A DNA stretch of 64,000 nt from Eutrigla gurnardus (Eukaryota > Chordata > Actinopteri > Perciformes > Triglidae), in contig OY741280.1 of NCBI GenBank assembly GCA_963514095.1, forward strand, positions 5,443,895 to 5,507,894, written 5' to 3'. Below, one piece after another: positions 1 through 12,200 of the stretch (position 1 is its first letter; each line of letters starts with the position of its first letter). The position numbers and the translations under genes are program-made. The notes under the pieces were generated by a model. It saw nothing but the letters and a program-made list of their open reading frames with translations. It was not told where the DNA came from and did no database searches.

Positions 1-1828
1 TTCAGGAGCAGTACCATGCAGCACATGGTGGTAATGTGACACTTACAGCAACAGCCATAAACTCAACAGAAGAACAAGAAAAATTGTTTGGAATAATTTG
101 GAAAAATCCCAGTCGTTATAACTTTGTAAAGAATTTGGGTAAAACACAGAGGACTATAATGGCAAGTTCTACGTACAAACACCTCCTAAACTTGTTGATC
201 TCACAACTCTCGGATTTCCGCCAGCGCCGTGAAGGCAGCGTGACGTTGGTTTGTTTCATTGATTCAGTCACAGTTTGCACACAAAGTCAGTTTGTCCATG
301 TCGATATGAAAGTTCAAAGGGAATGTTCAAGAGCTGGTGAAGGAGAAAGATCATCACAACACTTATTATATCAATAAATAAACTATATCAATGGAAAACA
401 TTTCCACCCATTATTCTTCATTGAAGCAGATTATATTTGATCACATTTGCTTTCATTTGAATTTACCATTTAAAATATTCAAAGTTACACTGACGTTTAA
501 ATATGTACCGTTATATTTATTGTTGCTGCCATCTTTGATGATATTCTTAAAATCATCCCGTGGAAAAAAATATTGCCTTCCCAAAAATTTGCATCAGTAT
601 ATAGACGGTATTTATGTTAGTATTACTATTTAATCACTATTTAACTAAGTCCCAAACAGTACAGGAGAAAAAGAGAAGGAAGCTAAGAAGCGGGGAGACT
701 GAAGGAGGGTTTGGTGGAAACTGGGAGCTGTGGGCAGGAGAGACGGGAAAGACTGGGAGTGTTTTAGGAAACATATGGTTAAGCTCTACAGCTATAGCCT
801 GCTCGGCCAGTCTGAAACAGAGTGATATGAATACTTTTGGTCCGTTATTTAATTCAGTCACGTTCGATCACACAGTGTACAAATTAAATCAGATCTCTTA
901 AGAGTCTGAAGAGCTGCCACTTCTATGCAGGGAATTAAAGCATTTTTTCCCTTTGAATCTTTGACCCAGTTTACCTCAAATTACTTTATAAATGTCCCCA
1001 TTTTATGGACTTGATTGAGCATATTCTGCATGTTCTCTTCCAGTATCCATCTCAACAAATGCAGAGGCAGCGCAGACTGAGACCGCTTGTTGGTCGTTTC
1101 AACGGAATTTGCTTGTTTTAACTGTAAGGTGTCCTTGAGTGTTTAGAAAGGCACCCTTAAATAAAATGTATTAATATTATGATTATTAAGTGGCATGGGA
1201 CCGGTTGTTTGGTGTACACCAGAGTATGTTTACTGCCAGGGTTAATACACATTTTTATGCTGTTGCGATTGTTAATTGATCAACTGTGCGGTCGCTGGAA
1301 AATGGAAAATAGAAAAAGAGGAGTGCCTAGAAAAGACAGAGCAGCCGTTGTAGTCTAGAACACACCAAGTTGTGTGAACAAATTCTAGTTTGATCTTAAA
1401 CAGCCTTGATGGAGATTCTGCAGCGATGTGTTATTTTTAGATGAAAATCTACCTCCTCTGTAATAATACATTACATTTCGACAGAGCCTCGTTGGTGCTT
1501 GTGTTTGATCTGTTCTGTTCTTCTTCAGGGCGAGATGTTAGGGGAGATACACCATTTGTTTTTAAATGTGAGAGGTGTTCAGTCAGTCACAGGAGCTCAC
1601 GTTCAGTGATGAATGATGCCGTCAGAGAAAAGTGAGTCCGTCTGACGTCTGAATACACTCTGGTGTCTGTGGAAGTCAGACAGCCGGCATCATGAAGCAG
1701 ACTTCTGCACAGTCTGCAAACTGGGTGATATAGCAAAAACTATCAATGCTCATTAAATAATTGATTGATTGGTATGTATCAGACATAGTTTGGTATATTT
1801 TCCGTAAAGTCAATAGAAAAATTGTTTC

Positions 1829-1865
<37 letters not shown>

Positions 1866-2877
1866 TTTCATTGGTTTGCATGAGGAATGCATGATACTTC
1901 TTCATGAATAAGATCAGCATCAAAAAATGTTGTATTACGAATAAAAAATACAAGTCCTATTTATGTTTCTATTCGCTTTTACTTTTCCAATTAATTACAT
2001 TTAATTTGTGTGTCACAAAAAGGATGTTTTTGTCGGGCTATATAAGTGCAAGTCTGACTCGTCAGGTCTAAGTCTGCTATGGTCACGTATTTGACGTGGC
2101 TCCCTTCATCATCTCCTATCTACTTTGGAAGGGCACCATCGCTGCATCCTGGTCCTGTAAACCAATCCCAGTCATCACCAAGATGATTCTGATTGGTTTA
2201 AAGGATAACAATGATGAGGTGTGGAGCTAGATGCTGATTGTACATTGACGCCGTGCTGTGGAGATAGTCCTGGCTTTACGAGAATGTGTTGGCCTGATGC
2301 AGAAAACGATACTGATGGTGGAAATCTGCGTATGACAAAAATCCACTGTGAACCAATGCCCCTATTTCGTTTTTTCTTCGTGTTCTTATTTGAGAAGGTG
2401 AAAAGTGACAAAGAGCTCAGGTTAATGTGATTGAACTAAAGCTATGGGAACCAAAACCCGATGTATTGCTGACTATGGAGCCAAAAAAAACCCTCTAACA
2501 TGGCAAGATGTCAGCTTACACGACTCAACGAACGAACAAGCTACTTGTGAACACATGTGACTTTGTGTTTACAAGCCCTGCTTCTCATTCAACTGAGCAG
2601 CAAAACTTTTTTTACACCTCAGGTCACATAACAAAATGTGCCATAACAAAGCGGTGGCAGGCTCGATCGCACTTAAAACAGTAAACAATTTCTAACACGT
2701 GATTTAACTTACTGAAAGGACAGATGGGTGAGTGAGTTTTACAAGGATGGGGAAGTTTTCAATCACAGCCACATAAATCAAACACTGACTCTGAAATGTT
2801 CTGACACTCGTAGCATTACCTTATATCATCTGTGGTGCCTGATCAGACAGCTTGGGACACACACTCAGAAATCTTAC
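1..2877 (-). other. cnot3: Probable cnot3 intron after the first coding exon
   Basis: No exon was recognised here. Because the first coding exon of cnot3 ends at 2878 with a good splice donor on the minus strand, this stretch is most simply intron that runs off the left edge. I looked for the expected second coding exon (the family continues with a coiled-coil helix) and did not find it, so the intron would be longer than 2.8 kb. A run of 29 A residues lies at 1834-1862. Short open frames here have no splice-linked partners or recognisable domains. Confidence 0.45.
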
Positions 2878-2940
2878 CTTGAAGTTTCCTTTTATCGGCC
2901 ATGACTTATGACTAGGATGATGTCTTCATGCCTTCTTTCA
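2878..2940 (-). CDS. cnot3: CNOT3 first coding exon (CCR4-NOT complex subunit 3), 5' end only
   Basis: Reading the minus strand, a polypyrimidine tract and CAG acceptor end at 2941. They are followed by 38 nt of 5' UTR, an ATG at 2902, eight codons reading MADKRKLQ, and one further base before a GTAAG donor at 2877-2873. MADKRKLQ followed by a Gly codon split in phase 1 is the known start of CNOT3, a subunit of the CCR4-NOT deadenylase that shortens mRNA poly(A) tails and represses translation. The rest of the protein lies beyond the left edge. The evidence is only eight residues plus correct splice signals and phase, but the match is exact and a promoter with a non-coding exon lies upstream at the right distance. 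CNOT3 also sits in the same human chromosome band as CCDC106 and TMEM238, which supports the call. Confidence 0.78.
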
Positions 2941-5049
2941 CTGCAGAAAACGGAGACAAAAAAACATTGTTTATTCCTGTGTTTATTGGTTTAATTAAAC
3001 AGTGAAAGTCCACATAGTGTAAGAGTGTTTTTGTTTAATAGACATTTACAAATTAAAAAAATAATGATGGAAAGATGGGAAAGAAGTGGGACAAACAGAA
3101 AGAAATGAGGAGACCATTGTCATTTATTATTAATTAGCTAGCTGCCCTGCTGCAGTGCCTTTGAGCCGCATATTGAATCCATGATGAGATTAGAGAGAGA
3201 AAAAGAGAATATACAGAAAAATATATATGTCACTATATATACAGTGTACAGTACAATTTCTTTCAACATCAGAGAAAACGTTAATCCACGCTGCGTCATT
3301 CTAACATGCTGGAGTGCCAAGCACTTCCACAGCTGATCGGTCACCAAAACCTCCCGATAATCACTGATAAATCCCATCCCGGTGCAGATGCTGGAAATAT
3401 CCATGATAATATTTGAATAGTTTAGCACAAGACACATAATCAAGAAACAAACTGGAAATGCATATGACAACAGTGCTTTAGGAGCTTAAGAGTCTTCTGG
3501 TTTTCAGAACACACTCGATAAAAGTGAAACTAAAGCCTCCCTTCACATTTAATCAGTGTCTCTTAAAAGCTGCTGATGAAATTCAACAATTTAGTTTTAA
3601 TAATTTAACTACAGCATGCAACAGAATAAAAAGCATCTCCTCCTACAAGCAGGCCTACATGTGGCCTGGGTGGCATCCTTGGAGGGGATGTGAGTTTATA
3701 TTCACTTTTCATTTTGCATGCTGGAGGTTAAAACGAAAAGTAAACATAAACAGAAGACCACAGCTACTACTGCAATAACATCTCCCGACAAAAAACATTA
3801 CTTTTGGGGGAAGATAAGATCTAATGACAATCCAGCATTTCATCTGCATGTCTGTGTGTCCTGCAGAGAAAATAAAAGGAATGTTATGTAACAATTTGTG
3901 CAAGTGCAACTAGCAAAAAGCAAACAAACAAAAAAGGCAAACAGAAAAACTTTTAGAGTGGAGTTATGTCCTGACAAAAACCTCATTTTTTCATTCCTGT
4001 TTGGTGCTGCCTCTGTTGTTATAATTTCACTGATTGATTTGCATCCTCAGCTCCCATATGAACAGTGCAGTGATATATGAAGATGATTATCACTCCTCTC
4101 TTATCCTTCATTTTCACGTCATCTCTCTACTCGTGTGTGTGTGTGTTATTATTATCATTCATATAAAACCCATCCCCGTGAGATACTGGTATCAATAACT
4201 TGAGCATCGATAACATTGTGATTAGAGGAATGTATTGCATTACTAATTTTAAATACCTGACCCAGATAAAACCATGGCCTAAACTAATTTTTTAATTGCA
4301 ACCAATTCATTTTACATAATTTATGATTTTTCTCTTGATTATTTATGGTATGTCAGATGTTTCTTTGCATTAATCCACCCTGGTCTTTTACTATATTTTT
4401 GGGAAATACATTTAAAATGTGAAAGTAGGCCACACTTGTGTAATTAAAAGTATGACACGGAGCTCACCACCACGACTTTAACAGAAAAGGCTAAAGTGTG
4501 AGTAAGCGTTAGCATTACTTTTCACAGGTGCACACACACACACACACACACACACACCTGGACGCAGGGCCGCCGTGTCCTGCTAACACACGTTCACTGG
4601 ACAGTTAAGTTTGGACCAACTGATGGCACTTTTATCGTGTGCGCCTCTTGCAATCGAGTATAAAGACTTAGGACTGTATCGGGACTAGCTAAACCGCACA
4701 ACCACACCATGTCCCCGGACCGGGGGAAGCCGTTTTGTTAGCCCGGGATGTTTATAAACAATACGGACATCATTGGTGTCCAACAGCAGCCCGTGCTGGC
4801 GACCAGCATCCGACCGCGTACGCTTCGAAGCGAATTAAAGTTTACACGCCGCGGCTCGGCTACGGAAGTTCGGTACGGGTTTTTCTTCGGCAGCAAACAC
4901 GCGAGTTGATGTGTTGTCAGTGTGGAGAGCCGTGCAGCTTCCCCACCGGCTGCGCTATCGGATGTAGAAGACACAATTTGGAAAGAGGCAGAAAGAAGGG
5001 GGGAGAAAGCACGTTAATGCATCACCCTTTGAGTCTGCGTCCGACTTAC
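2941..5049 (-). other. cnot3: cnot3 first intron
   Basis: This interval separates the non-coding first exon (donor GTAAGT read on the minus strand at 5049-5044) from the coding exon that starts at 2940. It is AT-rich, with a CA dinucleotide run at 4531-4557. I saw no exon or transposon that I could support. From about 4560 rightward the base composition becomes markedly GC- and CpG-rich as the promoter is approached. Confidence 0.5.
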
Positions 5050-5360
5050 CTGGATTGTTCCGAGTTGCGATTTCTTTCCCCGGTCGTCTTACTCCAGCAA
5101 ATCTTCAACGATTCAGTACAAATGCTCTTTTTCTAAAAATAAAATGTCAATTCTTCTCGCTAAACAATCGCTCCGCACATCCAAGATGGCTACCAGGAAC
5201 ACCTCCTCCTCCGATGCCCTGTTGGACACAAGTCCCGCCCCGGTTGCCTGTGATTGGTCCGCTGCGACCACTCCCGTACTCCTATTCGCCCCAGCTCGTT
5301 GTCTGTCACGTGAAGCTGGTTTTACTACTTCCGGGACAACTCGAACTCTGATTGGACTGC
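5050..5360 (-). promoter_or_regulatory. cnot3: cnot3 5' non-coding exon and promoter region
   Basis: On the minus strand a clean donor (CAG followed by GTAAGT) ends a non-coding exon at 5050; the transcription start is probably between about 5100 and 5200. Upstream sequence has features of a housekeeping promoter: ATTGG (inverted CCAAT) at 5253-5257 and 5351-5355, a CACGTG E-box at 5307-5312, an ETS-type ACTTCCGG near 5327, and an AAGATGGC YY1-like site near 5183. No TATA box is obvious. A short plus-strand frame starting at 5186 in this block has no recognised domain and is treated as chance. Confidence 0.55.
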
Positions 5361-6330
5361 TTGGAAAGGTGAAAGGGTAAACTACGTTTTTTAGAGCAAC
5401 TTTATTTATAACGCACATTTTCACAAACTGATTCCTGTGCAAACAGAATCACATCTCCTACATGCTTCCAGTGTATTGCATGCAAATATGTTATGTTTAG
5501 GAGGAATAGGAAATTTGGGAATTTTGTAGCCAAGATGTCAGTTTTTCCATTGTTTTTGAGTGTCCTCCTAATTAATCCAGGGTACGTTGTAGTTACCATA
5601 TTGCCTGAGAAATGTATTTTTACATGTTTTCCACATAGTCAATTTGTATATCTTCCCTTCAAAAATACATATAGACCCCCACTTCAGATCAATGATGTGT
5701 GTTTTAATGATTTATCAATTTATTTGAGGCGGTTATCGTTTCTTTTTATTTTATCTTTTCAAACGGATGCTGTGTTTCAGAATGCTGCCATTCATCCAGT
5801 GTTGAGACATATTCGAGTCATTTAAAAAAAATCAGCGTCACAGGGAACCAGGTTAGTTTTGAACCTTCAGACCTAATTATGATTCATGGAACTGACCTCT
5901 TTAAAGTCGACCTGTGCTCTCCGGCTGCCTGGTGAATCTGATTGTGATTGATGAAAACCACCAGTTATTGATCAGACTTTAAAGGCTTCACTGTGATGAC
6001 GTTGCTCTGTGGTTACTGCAGCTCACACTCTCTAAAGGCTTTGAAAACTCCATTCATCTTTTTTCTGTGAGCATAAATGAGAGGCTGTATCCTAAAGGTC
6101 AAAGTGTCTGAATGCAAAAAAAAGAATATAATTGCCTTTCATTCATGCATTTCTCAGTGATACAAAATGCCACAAATGACAGCATTATCTGTCTTAATAC
6201 ATAAATACCAACTTAGGTTCATTTAAAAAACATTGCATATGTATGACAAGTCCTATTTCAACAGCATTATTTCCCCCATACAACCAAAGCTGTGAGGACA
6301 GGGCTGCCTACATAGTTGGCTAGATACATA
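5361..6330. other. Intergenic, no gene seen
   Basis: AT-rich sequence between the cnot3 promoter and an L2 LINE fragment. A 110-residue frame at 5493-5825 is open but hydrophobic and compositionally random, with no splice-linked neighbour. Nothing here could be supported as a feature. Confidence 0.4.
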
Positions 6331-6780
6331 CTTACATGCGCTGCCAGGATCCCGACGAGAGTCCGCAAACATAACCCCCATCCTCCACTCACTACACTGG
6401 CTTCTAGTCTTATCCCGGATTAACTACAAAGTTCTGCTGCTCACCCATAAATGCATTACCGGTATGCATCCCCCACCTACAAGTCCTGATCATTTCAAAA
6501 TCCTGTCCCTCATATTGACAGGAAGCCTGGTCTCCAGGTCCCCACCACCAAACCTCGCACCATGGGGGACTGGGCTTTCTGCTCAGCTGCACCCCGGCTG
6601 GAACAGCCTCCCCATCCAGCTGAGGGCAGTACAGAGCCTGGACTCTTTTAAAGCAGGCCTGAAAACCTTTTTATTTATGAAGGCTTTTGATTGCTAAAGT
6701 GTGCCCCCCTGTGATATGATGCAATGTTTTTATGCTTATTTTTTGAAGTGCACTATAAATAAAATCTATTATTATTATTT
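6331..6780 (+). mobile_element. L2-type LINE 3' end (reverse transcriptase C-terminal fragment)
   Basis: The plus strand encodes, across frames, the tail of an L2/Maui-type LINE ORF2. It shows an LHWLL.L-type motif, then a KVLLLTHKCI stretch, and finally WNSLPIQLR followed by SFKAGLKTFLF, all characteristic of the C-terminus of this clade. It ends in an ATT-rich tail at about 6760-6778, as L2 elements do. The copy is 5'-truncated and frameshifted, so it cannot be active. Confidence 0.75.
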
Positions 6781-6886
6781 CTTAAAAGGCTATCCTTATT
6801 CTTCATGTCAGACATACAGAGAAGTCCAAATACAATCTAAATATTTAAATTGTTGAGTCGATGAGTATATGTTAATTTGTCCTTAC

Positions 6887-7478
6887 TAGGGCTGGCCCAA
6901 GCCTTTTGGGGGACCTAAGCAGAATTTGATTTGGGGTCCCCCTCCCACCACTGCACCACCCGTGCTTGACAATAATTTGGGGTCCCCCCCCCCCAGAAAA
7001 TTCTGAATTTGGTAGATGTGATTTCCTGTGTTCTGGTGCATTTTGGGGATGGCCAGCTGGAGAATGGAAATACCTAGATTTGTTCAGATTCATAGCCTAC
7101 ATCTTGACTTGCAGGGCCTGCACTAGCAAACAGATATAGCACTGGGTTTAGCTGCCCCCAAACCATTAACCTACTTTAAAAGGCCTCTATTTTGGATTAA
7201 GAGTTAAGTCCATAATTGATTACATAGGGCTCCACACAGACAATGTAACATAAGCAGAGTTTCATGATTTCATGATTTTTGATATGTCACAAATCACATA
7301 TCCTAAGATATTTATCTGAGGGGTTCCATTCAAACATCATTACCCATTTTGTATGATTAAGGGGCCCTATTAGGACATACCACAGACTCAATTTGATCAG
7401 TGGCCCCATTGAGAGGGGGCCTTCTGCCAGGTGGCCCCAAGCAGCCGCTTAGTTCGCTTATGCGTTGGGCCGGCCCTG
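6887..7478. mobile_element. Non-autonomous hAT-like transposon (592 bp) with 8-bp target duplication
   Basis: The element begins TAGGGCTGGCCC and ends GGGCCGGCCCTG, imperfect terminal inverted repeats rich in the GGCC core. It is flanked on both sides by the identical octamer GTCCTTAC (6879-6886 and 7479-7486). An exact 8-bp target duplication is the hallmark of hAT-superfamily insertion. No transposase frame is present, so it is a MITE-like derivative mobilised in trans. Confidence 0.82.
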
Positions 7479-7486
7479 GTCCTTAC

Positions 7487-9277
7487 CCAAAAGGAATCAG
7501 TCCTGCCGTCGTGATTCATAGACTTATCACTGATTTTCATGGTCTTTTTATCGCATCACAGCATTTCTGCCAAACAGCTGGCAACCAAGCAACCAAGGAA
7601 AAAGAAACATAGCCAAAGCAAATGAGATGAAGTGCCCTGTTGGATACCCCTACGGCAGATAAAACATGTTTTATACCAACGAGGCATCCAAGATGCATGT
7701 ACAACATATGTTTTTCTACAGAAGGGGTATCCACCAGGCTACTTCATTCATTCACCCTTAAAATGGAGAAAAACATGATGCAGTGCCATGAAAAACATTG
7801 TGTGCCGGTGCCACAACACATGCAACTGGTGGGACTTCTTTTATTTTTCGCTGCAGTCTGAGTCCGCCACTGAATTGTATAGGTGCAGGTTTGTTAACAT
7901 GTATTTTCTTGTTGAGTTTTGGGTATTTGTATAAAGACTCATTTAGGGACAGACATTACTAACCAACCAAGGCTATAAATTGGTCTTAAGACTTGGTCTT
8001 TCTATGTGCTATAGAAGTAAACAATACATAAACGTAAAAAACTATTTTAAGCATAGATGAAGAAAAGAAAAGTTCACAATGTCTCCTGCAGCAAATTATT
8101 TTATAAGTGCACTACAGTGTATTGAATTTGGTGTAAATTAAGCTTAATGTGTATGGGGACCTATTATTCTTCCAGAAACCATCCATCACAGTAGTTTATC
8201 ATAACCTGTGCATTACTACTTCCTTCCACTGAGGGGCGCTGTTGCCTGATATAAAGTACATGCTAAACACTCACAGTACAAACCAGTGTTGCTATTATAC
8301 ATTTTCAGCAGAATATCTCGTCGTCTCATTTCTTTCTTGAGATCTTGATCATAAATAAATATTTAATATGTAAAATCTGAGTTTGGGATGCTGAATCTGA
8401 ATCGCTGTCAGTTTGTAAAATTTAAATCGTGCTGTTTGAGTCAACACATGAATGCTTTAAATGGACTTTAGTGTAAGGAAGTGGTTGAACGGTGTCCTGA
8501 TTGTAAAAAACAAAAACACACAGAACAAACTGTCACACATTTAAAGTAATTTACTTTCTTGCGTGATGTGACGTTTCAAACATTCTAATTTCAAACATCA
8601 TCAGCACAAATCAAATAATATATATAGGACTATACACCATATGTATGAACAAACAAATGGTCTTTTGTCAATGTTAAATGTACATATTCTACAAAATAAT
8701 AATTCATACACCTCAAAATGCTGCGTAAAAACTGATTAAAGTAAATAAATGTTTCTCTCTTTTTTGATACAAAGCAAAACGCCAGAAATTCAACAATCAT
8801 CTGGGGTCTGTAAATACTCTTAGAGCAAATTCCACACAAATTCAACAATCCAAACATCACACAATTACTCTTTACATTTACTTTGCTTTGGTACCTGTTC
8901 CATAAAATGTTTAGTCATTCAAACATATGGATTTATCCTCTGAAATTAAACATCAGTCACAATACGTTCTGTTTTACATAATATAGAACTTCAGTTAATA
9001 CCTGACGTAACTTCAAACTTAAATGAAAATGTGCAACATAAAACATATTTATCCTGATAACACCAAGATAACAGCTGCACAATAAATAAAAAGAAAAATC
9101 ATAAATATAAATAAAGCAGCATTTTGGCAAAGAGCCTTAAATGTTTTCAAATTAAATAATTCCTGTAATTTGGCATCTGCTCTTCTCACACATATTTCAA
9201 TGAAAGGCACTGAAAAACAAAAGTGGAAAAAGTTCAAAAGGAAACATCCCATCTCCTCAGGCCTTTTCTCTTGTCGC
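7487..9277. other. Intergenic / ccdc106 downstream region
   Basis: AT-rich sequence after the hAT element and up to the ccdc106 stop codon. The right part should contain the ccdc106 3' UTR on the minus strand, but I could not choose a polyadenylation site with confidence. No additional gene was recognised. Confidence 0.4.
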
Positions 9278-12200
9278 TCAGTTTCTGAACCTGTAGGAGA
9301 TGGGCAGCAGCTTGTGAGTCTTCTTCATGGACTGGACTTTGGCGTGTGTCGGGTCGTCCATGGTCTTGTAGCACCGCCGGGCGTAATCCAAAAGCTTCTC
9401 CTTCGATGCCTCAAACTCCCCGACCTCCGCCACCTGCAGACACATCAGAAGTGTTTCATTCAATGCGGACATTTAAATCAGCTATCGACCTTTTCCAAAC
9501 TAGAAAGATACTGGTGTAGTCCTGAGTAGTCCAGTACATGCCAACTGTCATGAAAGGGAGCATTAAAAAAGTCAGACCTTCTCTGGAGCCACCAGCAGCA
9601 GCTCTGCGATGGGGGAGGTGGAGGCCATGGTGTTTCGGTCAACTCCGTGGATCTGGAAGGCCCGGGACATGCTCCTCACCCGCTGGTAGGTCACCAGGAT
9701 CTTCTTATAGCGGATCATAACTCCATCTGGGTCTTTAACTGGGCAGGAGACAGAAAATGGAGGGTGGAACACTGAAAACAGCTGCTGAAACACACAATTA
9801 TCCTTTTGGAGCTTGTTTTTTTATTTCTTAAAAGGGACACTGTGTAGGATTTGGTGGCATCTAGTGGTGTGGTTGCAGATTGCAACCAACTGAATACTCA
9901 TCTGCTCACTCCTCCCTTTCCAACTTACAGTGGTAATGTACAGTGGTCACGGAGGCCATCCATACCATAATAACTTCATGGCGGACGCCGTCTGGCGGTA
10001 CCACAGTTTTGCACTCTGCAACTCACATCTCACATTACCGCAAGTTTCACAACTACGGTGGCCTTCAAGTAACATAAAAACAGGAAGGTCCCTCTCTAGA
10101 GCCAGTGTTTGGTTTGTCTGTTCTGGGCTGCTGTAGAAACATGGCGGACTCCATGAAGAGGAGGACCCAGAACACAACTCTCAGTATCAGGGGAACGCTA
10201 ATGAAAACATAGCTATAACTATTATATTCCATTACTGATAATAGATCCTGCACAAATGCTACACACTGGCCCTTTAAATGGGTTCATTTCATGACAGCAG
10301 GAAAAGTTTTACTATTATAGTACACACAGTAGTTGAGTATAATATATTATAGTCTAATATAATATAGCACCCACCTCTCTGTCTCTCTCTCCCGTGGGTG
10401 ATCGTGAAGATCCTCCTCATCTTCATCCTCGGCTCTCCGCTGGCTCGCCCTCTGCCCTTTTTCTTTGAGCCCTTCTCCACTGAGGAGTCCTCGTCTTCCT
10501 CTTCCTCCTCGTCCTCTTCCTCCATGTACTCTTCTTCAGTGTAGTATTTATCCTCCTCCAGGTGAAACTCCTGCTTCACTGCAGCTGTGAAAAAAATCAC
10601 GTGGAAATCGGTCTCCATAGTAACGGCCCAACGTAATGAAGTGATTGATCTCACCAGGCGCGCTGCGGCGGGTCCGAGGTCCCGGTCGCTGTAGGCGTTT
10701 GAGGGTCATCCCAGACCTGGTGGTCATGGGGGAGGGAGGGGAGGGGGAGCTGGCAGGCTGGACCTTCACACCTCGCTGGGGGTCTCCACACCACTCTGTC
10801 ACTGCATGTGAGATTAAAAATACACACAAGAAAGGCAATCAAATTCATTTATGTTAACGTTTGGCAGCATTAACGGAAAAAATACTAAGTTAATCCACAT
10901 ACAAATGTGTTTTGAATTTCTGCTTTTTTTTTTACATTTTCCTTTAGCCCTTAAAAGTAAAGATATCATCGGTAATTTTTACAATTATTCGTTTCATAGT
11001 GTGGCCCGGTGGGCCCGCTCAGTAATCCATACATCACTCCATATATTTCAGGCTGCAGTTAAGAGTGGCTTAGCAGATACATCTTTTACATCAAAACTTC
11101 TACATTCTTAAAATATGAAGCATTCTTGTGATAAAAATGACCACATAATGTTATTCATAAAAACATTCAGATACTGATCACATGTAAGTGCATAGAGCAT
11201 ATACATCTTCAGATACATTTGACTGATAGCTTTGTAGCTTTGCTTAATGTATATTTCCCACCAGATAATTCAATTTCATCCCTACTCATCTATTATTTCT
11301 TCATTGTTGATATTAATCTGTTATATTACACACGTACACTATATGTACATCTTTTTTATCATGCATTATGCTGCTTTGGAGAAATCATTTTCTTTGAGAG
11401 GCTTTGTGCTTTTTTTCTTTTCTATAAACTCGATGCGACAGATGGCGACTCCTCACCCTCCGGACCCCTCATGCTGACGATGAATCGGTCCAGCTGACAG
11501 CGCAGGAAGTTGCGCTCCTCCTCCAGCTCCTCGATGCGCTTCTGCAGCCAGGCGTTCTTCTCCAGGGTGACGTACAGGTGAGCTCGCAGGTTCGAGACCA
11601 GGATGAAAGGGCTGTACTGAGAGTGAGGAGACTCCTGCACCACGGGCTCTGCTGGAGGACATAGAGACACATAGACGCTGCGAGAGTAACACAATGTCAC
11701 AGCATCGCCGTGATGCATTCAGGGTAGAGGTGTAACGATTCATTCGAAGAATCGATTGTCAGTCCTATAGATTCTACTAAATCCATCTGCTAAAATAAAT
11801 AAATAGAATGAATCGTTTTGGCTTCACCAATAATCGATATAAATGTGTTTAATCAGATGAATCGTGATTCTTACTTATGATTAATGTTTTAATACGTTTA
11901 AGACACTCTCTCCCCTGCCAGCATGTATCTACTGAAAATGTTAAAAATAACTGAGCAATGTTTAATTACATTTTTGTATTCAGCATAAAATATTATACAG
12001 GACTACTTTTTTATAGAATAAATATGTTATTTTTTCACCTTTCAGAAGAATACAGATAGTCTCACTCCCATTATTGCATGTTTATTTAATGGATATAGAA
12101 TTTTGGTTACAAGTTACTGAATGGAATCCTGGTTTACAGAATCAAATCGAATCGTTACAAAAAAAAATCGTCCTTGAATCAAATCGCCAACTACTGTATC

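Noticed and set aside
36..377. 113-codon frame at the left edge
   Set aside because: No family recognised, no splice partners, and it lies in the presumed cnot3 intron.
5186..5380. Plus-strand short frame starting at a good Kozak-like ATG in the cnot3 promoter
   Set aside because: No recognisable domain and no continuing exon found; the AAGATGGC context is better explained as a YY1-type promoter site.
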